Shown here: in pieces, positions 57,622 to 64,000 of the stretch
Layout of the letters: the number at the start of each line of letters is the position of its first letter
Position numbering within the stretch: position 1 is the stretch's first letter
Assembly (NCBI RefSeq): GCF_000427335.1
Contig: NZ_ATMR01000097.1
Coordinates: forward strand, 62,001 to 126,000
Direction: 5' to 3'
DNA length: 64,000 nt
From: Winogradskyella psychrotolerans RS-3
GTDB lineage: Bacteria; Bacteroidota; Bacteroidia; Flavobacteriales; Flavobacteriaceae
Made by a program: the position numbers and the translations under genes
Notes under the pieces: model-generated
Databases searched by the model: none
Seen by the model: only the letters and a program-made list of their open reading frames with translations
Told to the model about the DNA's origin: nothing

Positions 57622-57649
57622 GAACACTGAACACTGAACACTGAACACT
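57622..57649. repeat. Four tandem GAACACT heptamers
   Basis: Four exact units immediately before the TTG start (57655) of the winged-helix regulator, within its likely translation-initiation region. Confidence 0.85.
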
Positions 57650-57654
57650 GAAAT

Positions 57655-57951
57655 TTGAGCATAATAACCAACATAAATAAACTTTTTGACCATAGGATAA
57701 GACTCGGCATTATGTCTGTACTTATGGTAAACGAGTATGCTGATTTTAATATGCTAAAAGAATTATTGGGTGCCACAGATGGTAATTTGGCAAGTCATAC
57801 TAAAGCCTTAGAAAAAGCAGAATACATTTTAGTAGAAAAACAATTTATCGGTCGAAAACCAAATACAAGATACAGTGTCACAAAGCTCGGAAAATTAGAA
57901 TTTCAAAAACATATTGAAGCCCTTGAAAAATTAATAAACAAAACTCAATAA
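57655..57951 (+). CDS. Winged-helix transcriptional regulator (MarR/DUF2087-like)
   Basis: 98 residues from a TTG start. FDHRIRLGIMSVLMVNEYAD, KELLGATDGNLASHTKALEK (recognition helix), and VEKQFIGRKPNTRYSVTKLG (beta wing) form a single winged helix of the PF13601 type. It lies between two copies of a 22-base palindrome and probably represses both flanking genes by binding there. No sensor domain is present, so any signal must act on the helix dimer or on protein level. Confidence 0.87.
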   Translation: MSIITNINKLFDHRIRLGIMSVLMVNEYADFNMLKELLGATDGNLASHTKALEKAEYILVEKQFIGRKPNTRYSVTKLGKLEFQKHIEALEKLINKTQ

Positions 57952-58012
57952 AAATACCTAAACTGCCTTTAGTAGAACAGTTGAAAAATTAAAATCTTTT
58001 TTTTAATCATTC

Positions 58013-58034
58013 ACTTTGAAATTCAAAGTACTTT
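58013..58034 (+). promoter_or_regulatory. Operator copy 2: ACTTTGAA-A-TTCAAAGT + ACTTT
   Basis: A perfect 17-base palindrome ACTTTGAA A TTCAAAGT plus ACTTT, 16 bases before ATG 58051 of creD. It matches the copy at 56849-56870 at 20 of 22 positions. Confidence 0.65.
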
Positions 58035-58050
58035 AAAACAAAAAAACATC

Positions 58051-59442
58051 ATGAACAACTCAGAACCTCAAAACCAACAAAATCAAACACCAGAAAATCA
58101 ACCCAACAGATTTTCAAATTGGATAAAAACTTCTATTACTGCACGGATGTTAATGGTTGGTGCCTTAATACTTATATTATTAATTCCTTTAACTTACGTC
58201 AACCTATTAATTAAGGAACGTTCTTACAGACAACAAGATGTTGTTAATGAAATCAATCAAAAATGGGGAAATGATGTCATGCTATATGGACCTATTTTAA
58301 AGTTACCCTATAAAACATATTCTGAAACATCAACTCTTAACGAGAAAACTAAAACCTATTTAAAGGAAACTAAAACACTGATTAATTATGCTTATATATT
58401 TCCAAAAGAGCTCGATATAAACGCCAAGGTTAAATCGAAAACGCTGTATCTAGGAAATTTTGAATCTGCCGTATACACTTCTAACATGGCAATTAAAGGA
58501 TCTTATGAATCACCATCACTTGCTTCAAAGGGTATTAAGTCTGAAGATATTATTTGGAATAATGCAACAATGCTTTTAAAAACAACGAATCTTAAGGGTA
58601 TAAAAAACGAAATGAACATCATTATTGATGGTAAATCGTATAATTTTGAAACCAACTTTAGTGAAAATTCTTCCCAAAATCATTTAGATGAATTAGAAAC
58701 TAGTTTCTTAAGTGAAGCACTATTAAAAAATGATTTTGATTTTAATTTAAGCGTGACTTATGATGGAAGTAATCAAATTCAAATAATTCCTGTTGGAAAA
58801 ACAACAACGATGAGCATGGCCTCTAATTGGGCTGACCCAGGTTTTATTGGAAATTATTCACCAGATGATGAAACCAGAAGTATATCTAAAGATGGTTTTA
58901 AAGTAAATTGGAAAGTGCTATCTATTAACCGTGCCTTTTCCCAATTATATTTAAATAAAGTTCCCAACCTTAAACAATTTGCCTTTGGAACAAAATTCGT
59001 GGTATTAGTTGATGAATATCAAAAAAGCGAACGTTCTGCTAAATATGGATTTTTAGTCATCGGACTCACCTTTCTTATCTTTTTCTTAATTCAAACCATG
59101 AGTAAAATTCATATTCATCCATTTCAATATCTAATGATTGGTTTAGCATTGGTTATGTTCTATACCTTATTAGTGTCCATATCTGAGCATAGTAATTTCT
59201 TAAAAGCTTATCTAATTGCAGGTATTTCCGTGATATTATTAATCACTTTCTATTCAAAATCAATCCTTAAGAATTTTAAATTCTCAGCATTAATTGGGGT
59301 ATCACTTACAGCACTTTATTCTTTTATCTATGTTATCATTCAACTTGAAAACTACGCGTTATTAGTTGGCAGTCTTGGATTGTTTTTAATCTTAGCTACT
59401 GTAATGTTCGTCTCTCGTAAAATTGATTGGAATAACGGATAA
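58051..59442 (+). CDS. creD: CreD family inner-membrane protein
   Basis: 463 residues. After a Gln/Asn/Pro-rich N-terminus, RMLMVGALILILLIPLTYVN is the first membrane segment, followed by a ~300-residue periplasmic domain (ERSYRQQDVVNEINQKWG, PVGKTTTMSMASNWADPGFIG) and five C-terminal segments (FLVIGLTFLIFFLIQTM, YLMIGLALVMFYTLLVSI). CreD is tied to envelope integrity and beta-lactam/colicin tolerance in other bacteria. Preceded by operator copy 2; the local regulator rather than CreBC is expected to control it. Confidence 0.93.
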   Translation: MNNSEPQNQQNQTPENQPNRFSNWIKTSITARMLMVGALILILLIPLTYVNLLIKERSYRQQDVVNEINQKWGNDVMLYGPILKLPYKTYSETSTLNEKTKTYLKETKTLINYAYIFPKELDINAKVKSKTLYLGNFESAVYTSNMAIKGSYESPSLASKGIKSEDIIWNNATMLLKTTNLKGIKNEMNIIIDGKSYNFETNFSENSSQNHLDELETSFLSEALLKNDFDFNLSVTYDGSNQIQIIPVGKTTTMSMASNWADPGFIGNYSPDDETRSISKDGFKVNWKVLSINRAFSQLYLNKVPNLKQFAFGTKFVVLVDEYQKSERSAKYGFLVIGLTFLIFFLIQTMSKIHIHPFQYLMIGLALVMFYTLLVSISEHSNFLKAYLIAGISVILLITFYSKSILKNFKFSALIGVSLTALYSFIYVIIQLENYALLVGSLGLFLILATVMFVSRKIDWNNG

Positions 59443-59456
59443 CCACCTCATTTCAG

Positions 59457-59498
59457 AAACCTCGCTCCGCTTCTCTCCCAAAAGAATGAGCGAGGTTT
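59457..59498 (+). terminator. Terminator after creD
   Basis: AAACCTCGCTC (59457-59467) and GAGCGAGGTTT (59488-59498) make a perfect 11-bp stem; the following sequence is AT-rich but has no pure T-run. Confidence 0.7.
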
Positions 59499-59526
59499 AA
59501 TTAAAATTATAAAATCAACGTTTATT

Positions 59527-59934
59527 ATGAAATTTCAATTCAACAAAAACTATTTAGTACTCGCACATAGCCTATTTCTTATAGAATTGGCCATCGCTTT
59601 CATCATCAAAACAGGATTCATTCGCTACACATTTGGCGATTATCTCGTTGTTATTTTATTATATGCAATTATTAGAGGATGCACCAACTTGAATGTGAGG
59701 GCGTCGAGTTTGGTCGTCCTCTTAATTGCTTATGCCATTGAGTTCCTTCAACTCACACCGTTCTTAACCTACTTTAATTTACAAGATAGTTTTACGGCTC
59801 AACTTATTTTTGGTAGCACATTTCATGTTACTGACTTGCTTGCTTATACGTTAGGAATAGTAACCGTTTTAGCCGTTGAATCATCGACTTCAAAACTACA
59901 AAATAGACAAAATATAAGCTTATGGAAACTATAA
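59527..59934 (+). CDS. DUF2809 membrane protein
   Basis: 135 residues, four membrane segments (YLVLAHSLFLIELAIAFII; YLVVILLYAIIRGC; SSLVVLLIAYAIEFLQLTP; DLLAYTLGIVTVLAVES). The FGDYLVVILLY and AIEFLQLTPFL motifs define DUF2809. Function unknown. It overlaps the start of the next gene by 13 bp, so the two are translationally coupled. Confidence 0.88.
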   Translation: MKFQFNKNYLVLAHSLFLIELAIAFIIKTGFIRYTFGDYLVVILLYAIIRGCTNLNVRASSLVVLLIAYAIEFLQLTPFLTYFNLQDSFTAQLIFGSTFHVTDLLAYTLGIVTVLAVESSTSKLQNRQNISLWKL

Positions 59935-61292
59935 AAACAATAATTCAAGAGCGCTTTAAAACCCTATCATTAATTACAGTGGCCTTACTGTTTAGTGTTA
60001 TTTTACTCATGGTCCGCATGAAACTCAACAAGTCCTATTTCTTTTTATTTTTAATCTGGAATGTGTTTTTAGCCATTATACCTTATGCCATAACGATGTA
60101 TTTAAATACCGCACAAAATATAAGCAAAGTAAAACTTGGATTCTGGTTTATGGTTTGGTTAGCCTTTTTGCCAAATGCACCTTATATTGTCACTGATCTT
60201 ATTCATATTAGAATAGGAAACGACTCGCTTTTATGGCTCGATGTGCTGGTGGTGTTATCATTTGCATTGAGTGGTTTATTACTATTCTATATTTCTATAA
60301 TGGATATGCAGAAACTCGTGACTTCTCAATTTAAAAAACTCCCGATTAAAGCTATGAGTATTTCCATTATCTTTCTATGTGGATTTGGAGTTTACTTAGG
60401 ACGTTTTCTACGTTACAATTCTTGGGAAATTATAACTGGACCACAGTATTTATTTATGGATATTCTAAATATGATTATCGCACCATTTCAGCATTTTGAA
60501 GCTTGGTTATTTACTTTTGGTTTCAGTGCGTTTTTAGTCGTAGGCTTTTGGATGTTTAAGAACTTAAATCAATTAGAAAAAATTAAAATCATGAAATCAA
60601 CTTTTATAACTTTAAGTCTAGCCTTATTTATAATGAGCTGTGACGAAAAACCACAAACCATCAGTCATGATGATACTATTAATACTAAAATCAAAAAAGA
60701 CAGTTCAAAAATCGAAATTGCAGATTTACCCATTCTTATTGATAGTACGGACTATTTAATTCATCCGATTGGTTATATAACAGAGTATGATAATTCGAAA
60801 TTCTCAAGTTACAGTAAGGGAGGTGGTCATACGTCATACGCAGTGTCACGCTATAATAAGTTTTCAATAACGGGAGAATTCAGTACTATTAAATTCCAGC
60901 ACCTTAATTCGGAAAAATTCACCGCTTTATCAGATGAGATTATGGAGATTACGTCTATCCGTTTTCTTGAAAGCACTAGAGCACAAACCGGACTTCAATT
61001 TTTAGTATATACCATTAGAGATGCCGACACCAACAAAGACTCCAAGCTAGATTTCAATGATATTGAAACCTTATACATTAGTACTATTGACGGTAAGAAT
61101 CTTAAAAAACTAACTCCTGAATTTGCGCAAATTGTTGATTGGAAAGTTATTCCACAACAGAACAGATTATATTTTAAAAGTATATCTGACACCAACAAAA
61201 CTGGTGAGTTTGACAAAAAAGACAAAGTTAATTATCAGTATGTTACTTTAGAAGGTGGTGACCTAACTGTTATTGATTATAATCCTATGTAG
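59922..61292 (+). CDS. DUF1361 membrane protein read in frame into a lipoprotein (possible false fusion)
   Basis: 456 residues. Residues 1-~222 are a seven-segment DUF1361 protein (FFLFLIWNVFLAIIPYAITM, WLAFLPNAPYIVTDLIHI, FGVYLGRFLRYNSWEII). At 60591 an in-frame ATG begins a complete lipoprotein signal peptide (KSTFITLSLALFIMSCDEK, lipobox IMSC) and an independent ~233-residue periplasmic protein with a Tyr/Ser-rich start, FLVYTIRDADTNKDSKLDF and KLTPEFAQIVDWKVIPQQ. A stop between the two is expected; one more T in the TTT of the TGGATGTTTAAG segment (about 60551-60560) would create it. Most likely two genes: 59922 to about 60557 and 60591-61292. Confidence 0.75.
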   Translation: METIKTIIQERFKTLSLITVALLFSVILLMVRMKLNKSYFFLFLIWNVFLAIIPYAITMYLNTAQNISKVKLGFWFMVWLAFLPNAPYIVTDLIHIRIGNDSLLWLDVLVVLSFALSGLLLFYISIMDMQKLVTSQFKKLPIKAMSISIIFLCGFGVYLGRFLRYNSWEIITGPQYLFMDILNMIIAPFQHFEAWLFTFGFSAFLVVGFWMFKNLNQLEKIKIMKSTFITLSLALFIMSCDEKPQTISHDDTINTKIKKDSSKIEIADLPILIDSTDYLIHPIGYITEYDNSKFSSYSKGGGHTSYAVSRYNKFSITGEFSTIKFQHLNSEKFTALSDEIMEITSIRFLESTRAQTGLQFLVYTIRDADTNKDSKLDFNDIETLYISTIDGKNLKKLTPEFAQIVDWKVIPQQNRLYFKSISDTNKTGEFDKKDKVNYQYVTLEGGDLTVIDYNPM

Positions 61293-61293
61293 C

Positions 61294-62496
61294 TTATTTT
61301 CCATTTACATAATCCTGCAAATAGCTGAATCGTTTCGTCAGTTTACCATTTTCAGTCATTTTAGCACGTTTTAAGATTTCGCGTTCATCATTATTAAAGA
61401 ATGCCGGAATCACATGTTCTAAAAATGTTTCACCAAAACCTTCACTAGCATCTTTTGGTAATTCACAAGGTAAATTATCTACAGCCATAACGGTTATTGC
61501 GCCTTTTGCGTCATAAGCCACTTCCTTTTCTGTGTTAGGATCGTAACCATAAAAAGGATTTTCAATAGTTGAAGGTCTGATTGTACTAGCTACTGGCCCA
61601 TCGATATCGCAAGATATATCAGCCACTAAATTAATTTTGAAATCGGGATGTTTGGCATCTTCCCTTGTAAATAAATAAGGTGCATTATTTCCATAAAAAT
61701 GACCTGCTATAAAATAGTCCGTTTCTTTAGCATAAGGCATAAAATTACTTTCATAACCTGATGGATCTTTATAAAACTTATACTTATCTCCTACTTTACC
61801 GTCCTTTCGTTTGGCATATTCCATAACATCTGCCATAACATAGACTGGCTCCGAAAATTGCGATGTTAAATACAAGGCATCACTAATTTGCTTAATACCT
61901 AAATGATCTAAAATCTCTTTGGCACCATAGGCTACTTTTCCTGTTCCGGAGAGTAAAATCTTAATATTTGGTATGGTAATTTTATCTAATTCTGTCTTTA
62001 CAGCATCTAAATCTGCAAGTGTCTCAACTTTAGGCAATTCAAATAAACCATCTCGTAACCCTAAAGCTCTAAACCCATTGTATGCACCAACCAAACCTGC
62101 ATAACGCCCAAAACCAATTAAACGCGCACCTGTTTTTCTAACAATAGTTTCGTGATCAAACATTTCTATATTTTTCTCTAACATAGCGACCAACAATTTT
62201 CTGTTGTAAGGCTGTTTTTTGATGGTATGTGAGAAGTAGAAATATTTTTTATTTGAAATTAAATTTTCAATCGGCACTTCTTTGACGCCAATCATAACAT
62301 CGGCATGCGACACATCGTCCAACACTTCAAAACCTAATTTTCTATAGGCTTCATCCGAAAAAATTCTAATATCCGAAGATTCTACAATAAAAGTAGCATC
62401 CGGAAATTGCGTTCTCGCTTCTGCTAAATGCTCTGGAGAAAATACCACACGTCTGTCTGGTGGATTTTTACGTTCTTTTATGATGGCGAATGTCAT
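61294..62496 (-). CDS. Saccharopine/alanine dehydrogenase-like NAD(P) oxidoreductase
   Basis: 400 residues of the AlaDH/PNT-SDH superfamily. N-terminal catalytic motif IKERKNPPDRRVVFSPEHL (Arg and Lys bind the substrate carboxylate), FGRYAGLVGAYNGF, the Rossmann-type LLSGTGKVAYGAKEIL and ADISCDIDGPVASTIRPST, all close to lysine-forming saccharopine dehydrogenase (LYS1). Bacterial homologues in Bacteroidota are annotated simply as NAD(P)-dependent oxidoreductases; whether the substrate is saccharopine is untested. Converges on the DUF1361 gene with a 1-bp gap. Confidence 0.85.
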   Translation of the reverse strand: MTFAIIKERKNPPDRRVVFSPEHLAEARTQFPDATFIVESSDIRIFSDEAYRKLGFEVLDDVSHADVMIGVKEVPIENLISNKKYFYFSHTIKKQPYNRKLLVAMLEKNIEMFDHETIVRKTGARLIGFGRYAGLVGAYNGFRALGLRDGLFELPKVETLADLDAVKTELDKITIPNIKILLSGTGKVAYGAKEILDHLGIKQISDALYLTSQFSEPVYVMADVMEYAKRKDGKVGDKYKFYKDPSGYESNFMPYAKETDYFIAGHFYGNNAPYLFTREDAKHPDFKINLVADISCDIDGPVASTIRPSTIENPFYGYDPNTEKEVAYDAKGAITVMAVDNLPCELPKDASEGFGETFLEHVIPAFFNNDEREILKRAKMTENGKLTKRFSYLQDYVNGK

Positions 62497-62512
62497 GTCA
62501 ATGGAATTATCA

Positions 62513-62530
62513 TTCCCAAAAAAGTGGGAA
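62513..62530. promoter_or_regulatory. Inverted repeat TTCCCA/TGGGAA before the dehydrogenase
   Basis: TTCCCA (62513-62518) and TGGGAA (62525-62530) with a six-base centre, 17 bases upstream of the minus-strand start at 62496. Possible operator; no matching copy was found elsewhere in the window. Confidence 0.3.
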
Positions 62531-62662
62531 AATTATAGTTTTTACGAAAATAGTGTGATTTAAATTATTTGTCAATTTAAACCACAACTATTTGAGAATT
62601 CCATTTTTTAATTGTTGGATCTGAAACGTTTGTAATTTTAAAACATGAATAAAATCACCACA

Positions 62663-64000
62663 TCAATTAATAATTATTTTTTGTGTTTTTTGTTCTGAAC
62701 TATTTTTAAGATTAATTAAATACACACCATCATTTAACGAAGCAACATGTATCCTATTTTCTAATAAGGCAGCATCAAGAGGACTAGACAACACTTTTCT
62801 GCCTTGTATGTCATAAATCTCAACTACAGTATTATTTTGAATACGTCCTTTTATAAGGACATCTTTAGCACGCTTCTCATAGAATATATTTATAGCATCA
62901 AAATTATTGTCTGCAATAGACAACGCTTCTTCTGTAGTTCGTAAAAAGAAACGGCCAGTTCCTGAAAGATCTGTTGATGGCGTTATGGTATAATCACTGT
63001 TATTAAGTAATGTAGATGTGTTACTTAAAACATCATCTAAATATACCTTAACCGTTGTAGGCAATGTGGTTTCTGAAATGCTAAAGGTAATTTGTTCTCC
63101 TAAGTTGGCATGCACACCTAAAGGAATAGATATATTAGATAAACTGGTTGCATTTAAGGTTTGTAATGCTATTGGTTTCCCTGTATTATCTTGTACTAAA
63201 TGAGAATAAATACTAAATTCAGGCACTACGGATCCCCAAAGTTCAGCATCGTAACCTTTATCTAAATCTTCACTTGCATTGGCATTAAAATAGACATCTG
63301 TATTGTACGTGTTTGTGTTTGAACTTAAATCTATTGTAAGATAAATCAGTTCTAAGTCCGCATTACGACCAGCAATAAAATCGTCTGAAGTCCCAGTGGT
63401 TTGCATTGCTGTGGAAAACTCTAAATTATATGCTGACTCATATGTGCCATCTGCACTTACAAAAAAGCCTTGACCTGGCGCTATAACAGTTGATACTGTT
63501 GTATTTGCTAAGTTGTAGATGGTCCAGCTATTTTCTTCATTAGCATTATAACCATAAATTGCAGCAGATGCATTGGTAAAAAGATCTAAGTTTGAAATAC
63601 CAGTGTCTACCTCGTGGTTTAAAAACGCGTGTACATTAATATAAGAGGGATACGGATTACCCACTAAATTCCATTGAGAATAAGCGGTTGCCGTATTCAT
63701 AATATTTACGCTAATGTCTGTTGGCACTGTTCCTGAAAACGTTAAGGTTTCTCCTGCATCCGTTGCAGCTCTATACCCTTTACCACTGCTTAAGATTGCT
63801 GTAGTGTTGCTATCATAATTTTCATAATCACCTGTTGTTTTATCAAAAGGCGCAAAAGCATAAATGGTTGGTGTTCCTCCATTATCTAATAAGGCAGTAG
63901 CATTTTCTGGACTTAAAAAATTACTCCAAGTTTCACCGGATAAAGGTGATGAGATTAGGTCGTTACCAAGACTATTAGAGTTCACAAAACGGTTATAGCT
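62663..64000 (-). CDS. T9SS type A sorting domain protein (5' end outside window)
   Basis: The frame is open to the window edge, so the signal peptide and N-terminal part are missing; 445 residues are visible. The body is beta-rich with repeats of the type GKGYRAATDAGETLTFSGTV and WNLVGNPYPSYINVHAF, seen in many T9SS cargo proteins of unknown function. The C-terminal ~75 residues (VVEIYDIQGRKVLSSPL, GVYLINLKNSSEQKTQKIII) are the type A CTD used for export and cleavage by PorU. Product role unknown. Confidence 0.9.
   Translation of the reverse strand, partial: SYNRFVNSNSLGNDLISSPLSGETWSNFLSPENATALLDNGGTPTIYAFAPFDKTTGDYENYDSNTTAILSSGKGYRAATDAGETLTFSGTVPTDISVNIMNTATAYSQWNLVGNPYPSYINVHAFLNHEVDTGISNLDLFTNASAAIYGYNANEENSWTIYNLANTTVSTVIAPGQGFFVSADGTYESAYNLEFSTAMQTTGTSDDFIAGRNADLELIYLTIDLSSNTNTYNTDVYFNANASEDLDKGYDAELWGSVVPEFSIYSHLVQDNTGKPIALQTLNATSLSNISIPLGVHANLGEQITFSISETTLPTTVKVYLDDVLSNTSTLLNNSDYTITPSTDLSGTGRFFLRTTEEALSIADNNFDAINIFYEKRAKDVLIKGRIQNNTVVEIYDIQGRKVLSSPLDAALLENRIHVASLNDGVYLINLKNSSEQKTQKIIIN

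Overview
The window is AT-rich chromosomal DNA from a member of the Bacteroidota, almost certainly a Flavobacteriaceae species. Evidence for this: secreted proteins with type IX secretion (T9SS) type A and type B C-terminal sorting domains, promoter-like TAnnTTTG boxes, DUF5723/DUF4920/DUF1361-type genes typical of flavobacteria, a DnaJ with only two CxxCxGxG repeats, and dispersed flavobacterial intergenic repeats. The genus cannot be fixed from the sequence. No rRNA, tRNA, CRISPR array, transposase or integrase was recognised.

Layout. 1-7.8 kb: three consecutive T9SS type B surface proteins; the first is cut by the window edge, the second and third are paralogues with 74-residue repeats. 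7.9-16.5 kb: housekeeping genes (uvrB, an esterase, DUF1456, sucC, an ACT-like protein divergent from lysA, an AI-2E transporter). 16.5-25.8 kb: a tricorn-type protease, then a minus-strand block (PPK2, sigma-54 activator, MscS channel, NatAB-like ABC exporter). 26-35 kb: dnaJ-grpE, a YceI lipoprotein, a DUF5723 barrel protein, a TPR histidine kinase with a NarL/LuxR response regulator, a MazG-like pyrophosphohydrolase and ilvE. 35-43.7 kb: two overlapping lipoprotein genes, mnmD, a TIGR01777 oxidoreductase, then two sister glycosyltransferases, one joined to a phosphodiester glycosidase domain. 43.9-48.8 kb: a PLP decarboxylase, a P-loop kinase, a DTW-domain tRNA modification gene, a ParDE toxin-antitoxin pair and a HEPN-like gene. 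The last three units are each followed by a structured intergenic repeat, like a cassette array. 49-64 kb: PH-domain protein, phosphoglycolate phosphatase, DUF3095, M49 peptidase, SRPBCC/GyrI protein, crcB, a small regulator/membrane protein/creD cluster with a shared palindromic operator, DUF2809 and DUF1361 genes, a saccharopine/alanine dehydrogenase-like enzyme and a partial T9SS type A protein.

The most striking feature of the window as a whole is that at least eleven single-base frameshifts break nine otherwise well-conserved genes. Every one lies in an A or T run of 5-7 bases, and ten of the eleven are one base too short. Each gene regains a full-length, family-consistent protein if the run is corrected. 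The simplest reading is homopolymer error in the assembly, but two of the shifts sit at the same place in the signal peptides of two adjacent paralogous surface proteins, so phase variation or transcriptional slippage there should be tested. Genes that need such a correction are listed over their full span and the shifts are named.

The best candidates for new biology are the cassette-like block at 46.1-48.8 kb, the glycosyltransferase-phosphodiester glycosidase fusion with its sister enzyme, the shared operator of the creD cluster, and the paired inverted repeats around the TPR kinase/response regulator operon.
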